From NCBI GenBank assembly GCA_040382095.1, contig JBEIGB010000004.1, positions 33,707 through 97,706 of the forward strand: DNA of 64,000 nt, in the 5' to 3' direction. The DNA is from JADJPL01 sp040382095. Its GTDB lineage: Bacteria > Bacteroidota > Bacteroidia > Chitinophagales > Saprospiraceae. Made by a program: the position numbers and the translations under genes. This document shows, piece by piece, positions 41,004 through 49,023 of the stretch (positions are counted from its first letter, which is position 1; every line of letters starts with the position of its first letter). The notes beneath the pieces are model-generated. The model saw only the letters and a program-made list of their open reading frames with translations. It did no database searches and was not told the origin of the DNA.

Positions 41004-42221
41004 TTACCCGCTGTGCATTGCCTCAACAGGACGAAGGCGACTGATTTTCCAGAAAGGAAAAAAAGCCAGCACGGCAGTAATACCGAGTACGATCATCGCC
41101 TGGGCAAAGAAAATATCGAACGAGAACAGGGCTGGAAAAATCGGTTCGAAGCCAAATTGCTCCAGGAGCTCTGAGTAGCCTCCCGAAAACCTCAGCGGGT
41201 AGCGTCTGAGATACGCCACGACCGGCATAGCACTAAGGATGCCGGCCAATGCGCCCAGCATACCCAGGAAAATAACCTCCAGCCAGACTACCGCCCCCAG
41301 TTTCCATCGCTTCATGCCAAGAGCAATCAGCAGGCCAAACTCGTACTGGCGCTCCCGGATCATCATCAAAATTGTACCCAGCAGGCCAAAGGCGATAATC
41401 ATATATAATATTATATAAACGATGATATTCCCCACACTATCGAGTTTTTGGGCTTCGAGGAGGTCGGGCAGCATCTGCCGCCAGTCCAGCACTTCAAAAT
41501 CTTCTTCCGGTAATGCCTTCCGCAGCCGACCCACGACAGCAGGAAGGGATGTTTCGCTCTCCAGGCGGTACACCAGGGACGTGACCATGCCCTCTGCCCC
41601 ATAGAACCACTGGGCTTCCTTCAGCGGCAGAAATACCAACAGACGGTTGAGATCTGGAGAGGGATAGCGGATAATCCCCTTCACCGGATATTTTGCAGCG
41701 GCATTGACACCGTGATATCCCTGGCTGATCAGAAGCAGCGTATCGCCTGGACGAAGTTGAAGATGCTCGGCAATACCCGCAGCGATAAGCACCTGACGGT
41801 CAGAATCTTCAATAAACCTGCCCGCTTCCAGGCGGTCCCGGATTTTCGTCATCCCATGTTCCGCATCGGGTTTTATACCGGTAACCATTACCCCCATCGT
41901 ATTGGCCCCGGTGGAGGCGAGGGCGAAAGACTCCAGCCTCGGCAGTACATCTTTCACCCCCTCCTGTACTTTGCCCGCATCGGCAGCCTCCCCGGGAAGG
42001 AAGGCCAGGTCCAGGCTCTGTTCCTCCTGGTACCCGTTCCGGTGCACCTGTACATAACCAGTAAAGAAATTGACGACGTTGCCGATCATATACCCCCATG
42101 CCCCTTTCTGCAACGATTCCATCAAAGTAGAGAAGAGTACCGCAAAAAGTACAGATGCGACAGTGATGAGCGTGCGCCGTCTATTGCGCCAGATATTTCT
42201 CCAGGCCAGTTGGATAAACAT
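41004..42221 (-). CDS. FtsX-family ABC permease
   Basis: The second permease of the operon, 405 residues, with the same topology: LAWRNIWRNRRRTLITVASVLFAV as first helix, a periplasmic domain and three C-terminal helices ending FWKISRLRPVEAMHSG. It probably forms a heterodimer with the neighbouring permease, as LolC and LolE do. It follows the LolA-like gene by 10 bp. Confidence 0.9.
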   Translation of the reverse strand: MFIQLAWRNIWRNRRRTLITVASVLFAVLFSTLMESLQKGAWGYMIGNVVNFFTGYVQVHRNGYQEEQSLDLAFLPGEAADAGKVQEGVKDVLPRLESFALASTGANTMGVMVTGIKPDAEHGMTKIRDRLEAGRFIEDSDRQVLIAAGIAEHLQLRPGDTLLLISQGYHGVNAAAKYPVKGIIRYPSPDLNRLLVFLPLKEAQWFYGAEGMVTSLVYRLESETSLPAVVGRLRKALPEEDFEVLDWRQMLPDLLEAQKLDSVGNIIVYIILYMIIAFGLLGTILMMIRERQYEFGLLIALGMKRWKLGAVVWLEVIFLGMLGALAGILSAMPVVAYLRRYPLRFSGGYSELLEQFGFEPIFPALFSFDIFFAQAMIVLGITAVLAFFPFWKISRLRPVEAMHSG

Positions 42222-42231
42222 GATATGGGTT

Positions 42232-42984
42232 TTAATTCACGCGTTTCATATTTTGCATGGAAAAAAAAGCATCGTCAATCGGCCGGTCGAATTCCAGGCG
42301 AAGATATTCGATGATGGTCTTCTTCCCCGGTTCGTCCGCAGGGACCACCTCCATCCTGCCCGGCAATAATTTACCGCCAAGGATTTTGATATCTTTTCCG
42401 TACATTGTATTGACCAGAAAACCATCTTCGTCATAAAACGCCGCCTGCATCTGGATGAAATCTTTTTTATCTATCCACACAATCACTTTGCCCCATACGA
42501 CAGCAGCCTCTTCTTTGGGCACCATTTCAATTTTATAGCATTCCCGGCCTTCGATTTTTTCACCCCCGATTATCCGGTGGGTGTAATCATTGATGGCCGA
42601 AGATTCTTTTACCAGGTCATCATTTGTAAAATCCGAGCCCATCCAGGATTGCATCATCATGGATGGCGGGAGCTTGATGACGCGGTCAATGGTGGGCTGC
42701 CAGTTCCATATTTCCTTATCGCGCTTCAGAAAAGCCGTTCCCTTATCCCGTGCCGGGCCTGTAATCAGAATCAACGCCAGGTTTTCCCCTTTGCCCCAAC
42801 TCTTCATCGTCACCTCCCGGCTCCAGGATGGTCGGACGATAGTCATCTTCATTTCGGCCACGTTAGTCTTTCCCCTGACCTTTTCGTCCGCTTTCCGGAC
42901 AATATCCAATGCCCCCATTGGTTGCTGCGCATAAAGGTGGGTAAACAGGCAGCCGGATAGGCCAAGCACAAAAAGAATTTTCAT
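42232..42984 (-). CDS. LolA-like outer-membrane lipoprotein-sorting protein
   Basis: A periplasmic carrier of about 250 residues from the ATG at 42984 (MKILFVLGLSGCLF, signal peptide ending LYAQQ); the frame is open to 43050. The body is the LolA-like half-barrel family of DUF-type carriers: MKMTIVRPSWSREVTMKSWGKG, GTAFLKRDKEIWNWQP and MMQSWMGSDFTNDDLV. Such proteins are typically encoded beside FtsX/ATPase or MMPL exporters and barrel proteins, as here. First gene of the operon; it would carry a lipid or lipoprotein between the permeases and the barrel. Cargo unknown. Confidence 0.85.
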   Translation of the reverse strand: MKILFVLGLSGCLFTHLYAQQPMGALDIVRKADEKVRGKTNVAEMKMTIVRPSWSREVTMKSWGKGENLALILITGPARDKGTAFLKRDKEIWNWQPTIDRVIKLPPSMMMQSWMGSDFTNDDLVKESSAINDYTHRIIGGEKIEGRECYKIEMVPKEEAAVVWGKVIVWIDKKDFIQMQAAFYDEDGFLVNTMYGKDIKILGGKLLPGRMEVVPADEPGKKTIIEYLRLEFDRPIDDAFFSMQNMKRVN

Positions 42985-43054
42985 GTACACGCTTTTTGAG
43001 GATTGAACTTGCTGCGGCGGACCGACGGGAAGGAAAATCATTTTACCCACGATA

Positions 43055-43073
43055 ATTCCGTCGAAACAAGCTC
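43055..43073 (-). repeat. Weak copy of dispersed 20-bp motif
   Basis: The minus strand carries CTTGTTTCGACGG, about 12 of 17 matches. It lies 122 bp upstream of metF. Confidence 0.3.
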
Positions 43074-43163
43074 AATATACTCGATACCGGGGCGAACTGC
43101 AAGGAGAAAAAGAATGATTTTTATCAGTTGGCATGCCAGGAAAGGAAATCTCCGGTCAATTTG

Positions 43164-43171
43164 TACCTTTG
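43164..43171 (+). promoter_or_regulatory. Candidate -7 promoter element for metF
   Basis: TACCTTTG matches TAnnTTTG and lies 24 bp before the metF ATG. No -33 TTG at standard spacing. Confidence 0.4.
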
Positions 43172-43194
43172 CGTAGCTAAAAAATACCACTTTC

Positions 43195-44151
43195 ATGCGC
43201 GTCACCGAATATTTCGAAAAAGCAGCCGGACAGACCCTGGTTTCATTTGAAATCCTTCCGCCCCTCAAGGGGGGCAGTATGCAGGATATTTTCAAAGTGC
43301 TGGATCCCCTGATGGAGTTCAGGCCCCCATTCATAGATGTAACCTACCACCGGGAGGAATTTGTCTATGTACGCCATTCCAGTGGGTATTACGAAAAGAC
43401 AGCCATCCGGAAACGTCCAGGCACGGTTGGGATTTGTGCGGCCATCATGCACCGGTATGGGGTGGACGCAGTCCCGCACTTCATTTGCGGTGGGTTCACG
43501 CGGGAAGACACGGAGAATGCACTGATTGACTTACACTTTCTGAATATCAACAACGTACTGGCTTTGCGGGGCGACGGTCAGCAATTTGAAGGGAAATTCG
43601 TCGCCGAACCCGGCGGGCATGAATTTGCAGTAGATTTGGTGCGCCAGATCGTTGACATGAACAATGGGCGCTACCTGGATGTCGGCATCGAAAAAGGACA
43701 AAAAACGGATTTTTGTATTGGTATTGCAGGCTATCCCGAAAAACATTTTGAAGCGGCCAATATGGAAATTGATATTGCCTATACCAAAGCAAAAGTGGAT
43801 GCGGGGGCACATTTTATCGTCACCCAAATGTTTTTCGATAATAAGCATTATTTCGACTACGTGCAAAAGTGCCGGGAAGTCGGCATACAGGTGCCAATCG
43901 TGCCCGGGCTGAAGCCGATTACCAAGCTGCACCAGCTCAGTTCTATCCCCCGGCACTTCTTTGTGGACCTGCCGACCGACCTGGTGGCAGCGGTGGGCAG
44001 TGCATCCAGTGCCGAAGCCCGCAGGCAGGCAGGTATCGAATGGTGCGTAGCACAGTCTAAAGAACTTAAGGCAGCAGGCGTACCTTGCCTGCATTATTAT
44101 ACCATGGGCGATGCCGAGACTATCCGGCGCATCGCGGAAGCAGTGTTCTGA
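43195..44151 (+). CDS. metF: Methylenetetrahydrofolate reductase
   Basis: A flavoenzyme that reduces 5,10-methylene-THF to 5-methyl-THF for methionine synthesis. In its 318 residues the TIM-barrel family signs are visible: VSFEILPPLKGG near residue 18 (catalytic Glu), DVTYHREEF, LALRGDGQ, and MFFDNKHYFDYVQ with the conserved phenylalanines. Length is slightly above E. coli MetF. It is monocistronic, and its stop codon abuts the stop of the convergent sulfurtransferase with no spacer. Confidence 0.95.
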   Translation: MRVTEYFEKAAGQTLVSFEILPPLKGGSMQDIFKVLDPLMEFRPPFIDVTYHREEFVYVRHSSGYYEKTAIRKRPGTVGICAAIMHRYGVDAVPHFICGGFTREDTENALIDLHFLNINNVLALRGDGQQFEGKFVAEPGGHEFAVDLVRQIVDMNNGRYLDVGIEKGQKTDFCIGIAGYPEKHFEAANMEIDIAYTKAKVDAGAHFIVTQMFFDNKHYFDYVQKCREVGIQVPIVPGLKPITKLHQLSSIPRHFFVDLPTDLVAAVGSASSAEARRQAGIEWCVAQSKELKAAGVPCLHYYTMGDAETIRRIAEAVF

Positions 44152-44997
44152 TCAGGAATGCGCCACCGGGCGTGCGGGGTCAGTAATCCATTCGCTCCAG
44201 GAGCCCGGATAGAGTTTCGCGCCGTGCAGGCCAGCGTATTCCATAGCCACTAAGTTGTGAGCAGCAGTAACCCCTGAACCACAATAGAGAATACTTTGGG
44301 CTGCTTCGCGACCTTCCAGCACCTGCAAAAAATTTTCCCGGATTACTTCCGGGGGTAGGAACCTGCCATCAGGACCTACGTTGAAAAAGTGGGGCAAGTT
44401 AACGGCTCCGGGGATATGCCCGGCAACCGGGTCTATCGGCTCGAATTCCCCGCTATAGCGCTCTGCTGCCCTTGAATCTATTATAACGGTTGCCGGATCT
44501 GACGATAAATGCTCAACCGTAGAGGCATTGACGGCAAGCGCACCATTCACCCTGGGCACAAATTCCCCTGGCCGGGCTTGGGGGATTTCCTTAACCAATG
44601 GCCGACCCTCTGCCTCCCACTGTGCGATACCTCCGTCGAGTATAGCCACGGAAGAATGGCCCAACCACCGCAAAAGCCACCAGAGCCTTGCAGCCATCGC
44701 ACCGCCCATATCGTCGTATCCTGCCACCTGTACCCCTGGACCTATCCCCCAGGAGGAGAATGTATGGGCAATAACCTCCGGGTCGGGCAGCGGATGCCTG
44801 CCGGTTTGCCCTTTGACTACCCGCCCCGATAAGTCATGATCCAGATGAGCATAGAACGCACCGGGGATATGCTGCGCTCCATAAGCCCGACGCCCAAATT
44901 CGGTGTCGTTCAGTCTGAAACGGCAATCAATAATTACCCATTGCGGGTTGTCCAGATTTTCTGCAAGGACTGTGGTAGAAACGATGGTAGTGTACAT
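44152..44997 (-). CDS. Two-domain rhodanese, 3-mercaptopyruvate sulfurtransferase type
   Basis: Transfers sulfur from thiosulfate or 3-mercaptopyruvate to an acceptor; cytoplasmic. Start MYTTIVSTTVLAENL at 44997 gives 281 residues, the usual length; the frame is open to 45078. The N-terminal rhodanese domain (about 10-125) is inactive in form, and the C-terminal domain carries the catalytic cysteine in LYCGSGVTAAH. The CGSGVT loop is typical of mercaptopyruvate enzymes, whereas thiosulfate enzymes usually have a more basic loop. A dispersed 20-bp motif ends only 8 bp before the start. Confidence 0.9.
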   Translation of the reverse strand: MYTTIVSTTVLAENLDNPQWVIIDCRFRLNDTEFGRRAYGAQHIPGAFYAHLDHDLSGRVVKGQTGRHPLPDPEVIAHTFSSWGIGPGVQVAGYDDMGGAMAARLWWLLRWLGHSSVAILDGGIAQWEAEGRPLVKEIPQARPGEFVPRVNGALAVNASTVEHLSSDPATVIIDSRAAERYSGEFEPIDPVAGHIPGAVNLPHFFNVGPDGRFLPPEVIRENFLQVLEGREAAQSILYCGSGVTAAHNLVAMEYAGLHGAKLYPGSWSEWITDPARPVAHS

Positions 44998-45004
44998 CTC
45001 GATT

Positions 45005-45024
45005 GACTTATTGCGACAAGCGCA
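45005..45024 (+). repeat. Copy of dispersed 20-bp intergenic motif
   Basis: GACTTATTGCGACAAGCG matches at 15 of 18 positions and the similarity continues into a GCGGAATAA flank shared with the 5310 copy. It lies 8 bp upstream of the sulfurtransferase start, so it would be in the 5' leader. A degenerate inverted copy follows at 45157-45176. Confidence 0.5.
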
Positions 45025-45216
45025 TCGCGGAATAAAAATAGTTCCTCGTGCCCACACTGCACCTTTTTTCGGTCGCATGGCGGTGGGCTATATTCCCTCA
45101 GAAAGCCGCTTTGTGCGGGTCAAAAATAGCACATTTTTTCCCGCTATACCGACCCCCATCTCGCAATAAGCTTATTGGATCTTGCCGCTTTCTTTACCTA
45201 AAATGCGATCGTTGCA

Positions 45217-46455
45217 CTACGCAATAGCTTCATAATGCAGTGTACAGCAGTTCTTTTCACATAGCAGTTCGTTGGCGCTTTGGTGGATTTGCTCCGCGCT
45301 GAGCCCATTGTAAAGGTCGGTTTCGTAATTGATGCGATCGGCATCGCCCAGTGCTTCAAAATACGAGAGATTCAGTGCCTTGCTCATTGCCGTGAGCTCC
45401 GAGAAAACGAGATTGCTTTCAGCCTTGTTTTTCCATTTTTGAAGTTCCTTTTCGGGTATCGGATTGCGCTGAATTTCATGGATTTCCTTCCAAACGGCTT
45501 CTTCTGCCTGTTCCAGGGAAATACCACGGGACAATTTACCTTCTATGAGCAGCAGGCCGGGTTCAAATTGCCCGACTACATAGCTGTCCACCTGCGAAAA
45601 TAATTTTTGTTCTTTATACAAATGGCGAAACAAGCGGGAAGAGGGGCCATTGCACAACACATCAGAAAGCAAATCTGCAGGATAAAACCCCGGCGCCGCA
45701 CGGTCGGGGATGTGAAAAGCCATATACAGCGCATCCACCGGAGCTTTGGCACGGTGCACTTTTCTACGGTAGGCCTCTTGCGGGGGCTCCTGCGGAAGGA
45801 CGCGCTGCGGAATACTGCCCGGAGGGATATCCCCAAACCATTTTTCGGCCAATTTACGTACCTGCTCCGCATACACTTTCCCACTGACCACCAGCACAGC
45901 GTTGTTGGGCCGGTAAAACCGGTAAAAAAAATCCTCTACATCGCGCAACCTCGCAGCAGCGACATGCTCGGGAGAAAGCCCAATCACCGGCCAACGGTAA
46001 GGGTGTACTTTGTAGGCAAGGTCGGAAATATGATGCCAGACGTCTCCATAAGGCTCGTTCAGACACGTCTCTTTAAACTCCTCGATTACTACTTTGCGCT
46101 GCACGTCCAGAGACTTCTTGCTGAAATTCAGGCTTAGCATCCGGTCAGATTCCAGCCAAAGTGCAAGCTCCAGGTTTTCGGCAGGCAGCAGCGCATAGAA
46201 ATTGGTCACGTCATTGTTGGTGAACGCATTATCTTCCCCTCCTGCCTTTTGCATCCACTCGTCATAATCGGGGATGTTGGCAGAGCCACCGAACATCAGA
46301 TGTTCAAAGAGATGGGCAAAACCTGTTTTATCCGCTTGCTCATCTTTGGAGCCGACATCATATAATACGGATACCGCGGCCATCGGCGTGCTGTGGTCTT
46401 CGTGCACCAGCACGCGCAGGCCATTCTCCAGTACCCACCGTTGGTATTTGATCAC
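45217..46455 (-). CDS. M16-family zinc peptidase
   Basis: An inverzincin peptidase of 412 residues. The inverted zinc motif His-x-x-Glu-His is present as HLFEH in GFAHLFEHLMFGGS near residue 47-51, with a distal glutamate about 75 residues later, so this is the catalytically active half. No signal peptide is seen, so it is probably cytoplasmic, like the mitochondrial-processing-peptidase-type PqqL/YmxG enzymes. Family members usually pair an active and an inactive subunit; no partner is nearby. Substrates unknown. Confidence 0.9.
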   Translation of the reverse strand: MIKYQRWVLENGLRVLVHEDHSTPMAAVSVLYDVGSKDEQADKTGFAHLFEHLMFGGSANIPDYDEWMQKAGGEDNAFTNNDVTNFYALLPAENLELALWLESDRMLSLNFSKKSLDVQRKVVIEEFKETCLNEPYGDVWHHISDLAYKVHPYRWPVIGLSPEHVAAARLRDVEDFFYRFYRPNNAVLVVSGKVYAEQVRKLAEKWFGDIPPGSIPQRVLPQEPPQEAYRRKVHRAKAPVDALYMAFHIPDRAAPGFYPADLLSDVLCNGPSSRLFRHLYKEQKLFSQVDSYVVGQFEPGLLLIEGKLSRGISLEQAEEAVWKEIHEIQRNPIPEKELQKWKNKAESNLVFSELTAMSKALNLSYFEALGDADRINYETDLYNGLSAEQIHQSANELLCEKNCCTLHYEAIA

Positions 46456-46574
46456 AAACTATGCTTTTTCAGTTGAAGAGATACGTAAAGCAGGGGAATG
46501 GTTTTGAAATGCTTTTGTACCCCACATTTTATTTTATATTTCTTTCGAACCTATGGTAAAATCCGTTACAGGGT

Positions 46575-47600
46575 TCAATCGGTACAAAGCCCCTGGATAT
46601 TATGAAAAACATCGTGCAGGCTGTTCAGACGCTTCATCACTACCTCATCGGGCTTATTTTTCTGTACTAATTTGTCCAGGGCATCCGCACCACTTACCAG
46701 ACTGGCGATTTCCTGTTGCATTGCAGGTGTGGCAAAGGAAGCAGGGATTGGTGCTGCCTGTAGTTTTTTAGCCATAGCCAGCATTTCCCCGGAGCGACTC
46801 CGGATGGGTGCAAAATCCCCTTTCTCGGCCGGATGGAAGATCGTGGACATTACGCTGTGGAAGGCCTTGAGTTCTTTCCATGCGTCTTTTTCGATCACTT
46901 TCAGGAAGGGGTCTGCAAGGGCAGCTTTATAATTTTCGTTGACCGCCTTCCAGTTGATTACATTCCAGATTGCCCCGAGGTAATCGCCCCTTTTATTCTG
47001 ATATTTCAGGTAATAGGCATGTTCCCAAACATCAATACCCAAAATCGGGATACCCCGATGGGGGTTGATATCCATCATTGGATTATCCTGATTGGGGGTA
47101 GAACAAACGGCCAGCTTTTTTTCTGGTGTCAGATAGAGCCATGCCCAGCCCGATCCGAAACGGGTGGCACCGGCATTGTTCATCAAGGTGCGGAGGCTAT
47201 CATAGCTGGTGAAGGTTTGCACGACTGCCCTGCCCACTTCCGATTGGGGATCAAAAGGCTGGTTTGTCCCAAGGATATTCCAGAATAATGTGTGGTTGTA
47301 ATGTCCACCGCCATTATTCCGGATGGCATCGCCGGCAACCCCTGCCCGGAGAAGCAGATCGTTCATGGCCATAGGGGCGAAACGTGTGCCGGCGAGGGCT
47401 TTGTTCAGGTTGGTGACATAAGCATTGTGGTGGCGGGCATAGTGGATTTCCATCGTCTGTGCGTCAATGTACGGCTCGAGCGCGTTATAAGCATAAGGCA
47501 GGGCAGGAAGGGTATGGGTCACTGCCTGAGCCTGAGCCGAGAGCGTGCAGCTCGCAACGGATATCATCGCAACAGATAAAATGAAAGATAGCTTTTGCAT
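46575..47600 (-). CDS. Exported Fe/Mn superoxide dismutase with a C-terminal helical extension
   Basis: Detoxifies superoxide. Start MQKLSFILSVAMISV at 47600 gives a 341-residue protein with a signal peptide (about 1-26, ending AQAQA), so it acts in the periplasm. The SOD domain (about 27-228) has all four metal ligands: His in EIHYARHHNAY, His in GGHYNHTLFW, Asp and His in GIDVWEHAYY. A 113-residue extension follows that is not part of known SODs; it is rich in helix formers and histidines (AFHSVMSTIFHP, LHDVFHNIQGLC). A -33/-7 promoter lies 136 bp upstream. Confidence 0.9.
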   Translation of the reverse strand: MQKLSFILSVAMISVASCTLSAQAQAVTHTLPALPYAYNALEPYIDAQTMEIHYARHHNAYVTNLNKALAGTRFAPMAMNDLLLRAGVAGDAIRNNGGGHYNHTLFWNILGTNQPFDPQSEVGRAVVQTFTSYDSLRTLMNNAGATRFGSGWAWLYLTPEKKLAVCSTPNQDNPMMDINPHRGIPILGIDVWEHAYYLKYQNKRGDYLGAIWNVINWKAVNENYKAALADPFLKVIEKDAWKELKAFHSVMSTIFHPAEKGDFAPIRSRSGEMLAMAKKLQAAPIPASFATPAMQQEIASLVSGADALDKLVQKNKPDEVVMKRLNSLHDVFHNIQGLCTD

Positions 47601-47735
47601 AGTTTTGTGGTTGGTTTTTCCCCTCAAACACGGGATTGTTCGCGAATATTAGATGCCGCCCTTTTCCAGGCATTGCAGTGGCATGCGTTCGCTGACCGGA
47701 AATGGCCATTATTCGCACACTACACTATCAAATAA

Positions 47736-47766
47736 CAAAGATACTGCCCATACGGCTGTATCCAAC
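47736..47766 (-). promoter_or_regulatory. Promoter of the superoxide dismutase gene
   Basis: The minus strand has GTTG (47763-47766) as -33 element, a 19-bp spacer and TATCTTTG (47736-47743) as -7 element, a full match to the Bacteroidota promoter layout. The predicted leader is about 130 nt. Confidence 0.6.
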
Positions 47767-47798
47767 GAAAAAAAACAGGGGTTTTTTTGAAATTACCG

Positions 47799-47818
47799 GA
47801 CTTGCTTCGACAGGCCGG
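47799..47818 (+). repeat. Copy of dispersed 20-bp intergenic motif
   Basis: Matches GACTTGTTGCGACAGGCCGG at 18 of 20 positions. On the sod strand it lies about 33 bp upstream of the -33 element. Confidence 0.6.
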
Positions 47819-47942
47819 AATACCGGAATGTAAGCTATTTTCGTCCACACAAAAGCTTTTTGAGGAAGTATGGCATACAGCGGCGTCAAACAAGGCTGCT
47901 TTCAGTAAAAGAGTAACGTTGCAGCTACGCTCTGTACACTGC

Positions 47943-48665
47943 TCAAAAAACCTCCTGCAGGATGCGATGTGATTGTATATCTGAAAGTTGGCCGGCGTGC
48001 AGTTGATAGTATTGCAGGAGCCTTGTCAGCAGGAGGTTGCGGCTGCTACGGGCCATGGGGACCTCGCCGGATTTTTCAATAGGACATGCCAGCAACAAGC
48101 TAAGGGAATAGCTGAGGGTGGGGTCGAGCAGATAGGGGTTATGAGGATTCGATGCCATAAACCCCCCCTCCTGAAGATCAAAGCAGGGGGTTGTTTCCGA
48201 GTAGCCATCGCTAAGGGCGAAGCCAAGATACGCACTCAGGTGTACGAGAAAATACAAATGGATATTGGCGAATTGCCCCTGTGCCTGATCGAGTGCGATG
48301 AGCGACGTACAAAGGAAATCAAACAGCGGTGCGTTAGGCTCTACCTCCCGGATAGTCTTTCGGGCTACTTCTGCCATAAACAGGGCCACGGCACCTTTCC
48401 TGACGTCAAAGGGGAGCGTCTGATAGACATATCCGGGGCGTGCCTCCCGGATATTGTTCAGGGTTTTATCCGCCCTGCAATATGCTTCCATATCGAGGAT
48501 AGACATCACCTGCAACAAACCAGCCCTCATACGCGATTTTTCGCTGCGCAGCCCCCGGAGGTAGTATTGTTGCAAACCCTTTTCGGACGTATATATGTCC
48601 GCGATGACACCGGAGTCCCCGTATTTGACCGTCCTGAACACGATCCCCTTGGTCTTAATCAACAT
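47943..48665 (-). CDS. recO: DNA repair protein RecO
   Basis: A RecFOR-pathway mediator that loads RecA on SSB-coated DNA. The N-terminal OB fold (about 1-78) starts with KTKGIVFRTVKYGDSGVIADIYTSEKGL, the usual RecO beginning, followed by a helical domain. CFDLQEGGFMAS near residue 185 is the region of the zinc-finger-like part, which in this protein lacks a full set of cysteines, as in many Bacteroidota. Its 240 residues are typical. It follows the 110-residue gene by about 20 bp. Confidence 0.88.
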   Translation of the reverse strand: MLIKTKGIVFRTVKYGDSGVIADIYTSEKGLQQYYLRGLRSEKSRMRAGLLQVMSILDMEAYCRADKTLNNIREARPGYVYQTLPFDVRKGAVALFMAEVARKTIREVEPNAPLFDFLCTSLIALDQAQGQFANIHLYFLVHLSAYLGFALSDGYSETTPCFDLQEGGFMASNPHNPYLLDPTLSYSLSLLLACPIEKSGEVPMARSSRNLLLTRLLQYYQLHAGQLSDIQSHRILQEVF

Positions 48666-48685
48666 TTACGGCACTTTTTAGGCCT

Positions 48686-49018
48686 TTAGAAAGCCTCCCA
48701 CTCGCTACCCAGGACCGGAGGCTTATAGCTCATTTTCGTAAAGGCGCGCTGTTTCTGGCGCTCCAGGACCAGCTCGGCAATTGCGACATGCGGAGGTTTG
48801 GGAGAAAAGGGGGACAGGGCAAAATCCACTTTCCGCTCATCAATATCGAGGCGGTAAAGGAGGCTCAAAAGAAACTCCATCTTCCGCTCGATGAGGACTT
48901 CGATTTGCCCTGCCAATATTTCCAGTAGTTGTGCTTCTGTAATTTCCCCTTCTGCATTTTCGATAGCAAAATCATGGGCGATCAGTTCGGTTGTAACGCG
49001 CAATTGGGCAGTGTCCAT
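48686..49018 (-). CDS. Hypothetical protein between OmpA lipoprotein and recO
   Basis: A 110-residue soluble protein with no recognised domain. The first 60 residues are helical with acidic and hydrophobic alternation (TEAQLLEILAGQIEVLIERKMEF), followed by a LDIDERKV segment and a C-terminal tail ending LGSEWEAF. It lies in a tight run with the OmpA lipoprotein upstream (5 bp) and recO downstream (20 bp), which argues that it is a real gene of the operon. Function unknown. Confidence 0.7.
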   Translation of the reverse strand: MDTAQLRVTTELIAHDFAIENAEGEITEAQLLEILAGQIEVLIERKMEFLLSLLYRLDIDERKVDFALSPFSPKPPHVAIAELVLERQKQRAFTKMSYKPPVLGSEWEAF

Positions 49019-49023
49019 AATCT

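Larger units (their letters stand above)
47601..47942. other. Spacer between superoxide dismutase and recO
   Basis: This 342-bp spacer has no gene. It holds the sod promoter at 47736-47766 and a strong copy of the dispersed motif at 47799-47818. Nothing else was recognised. Confidence 0.5.
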
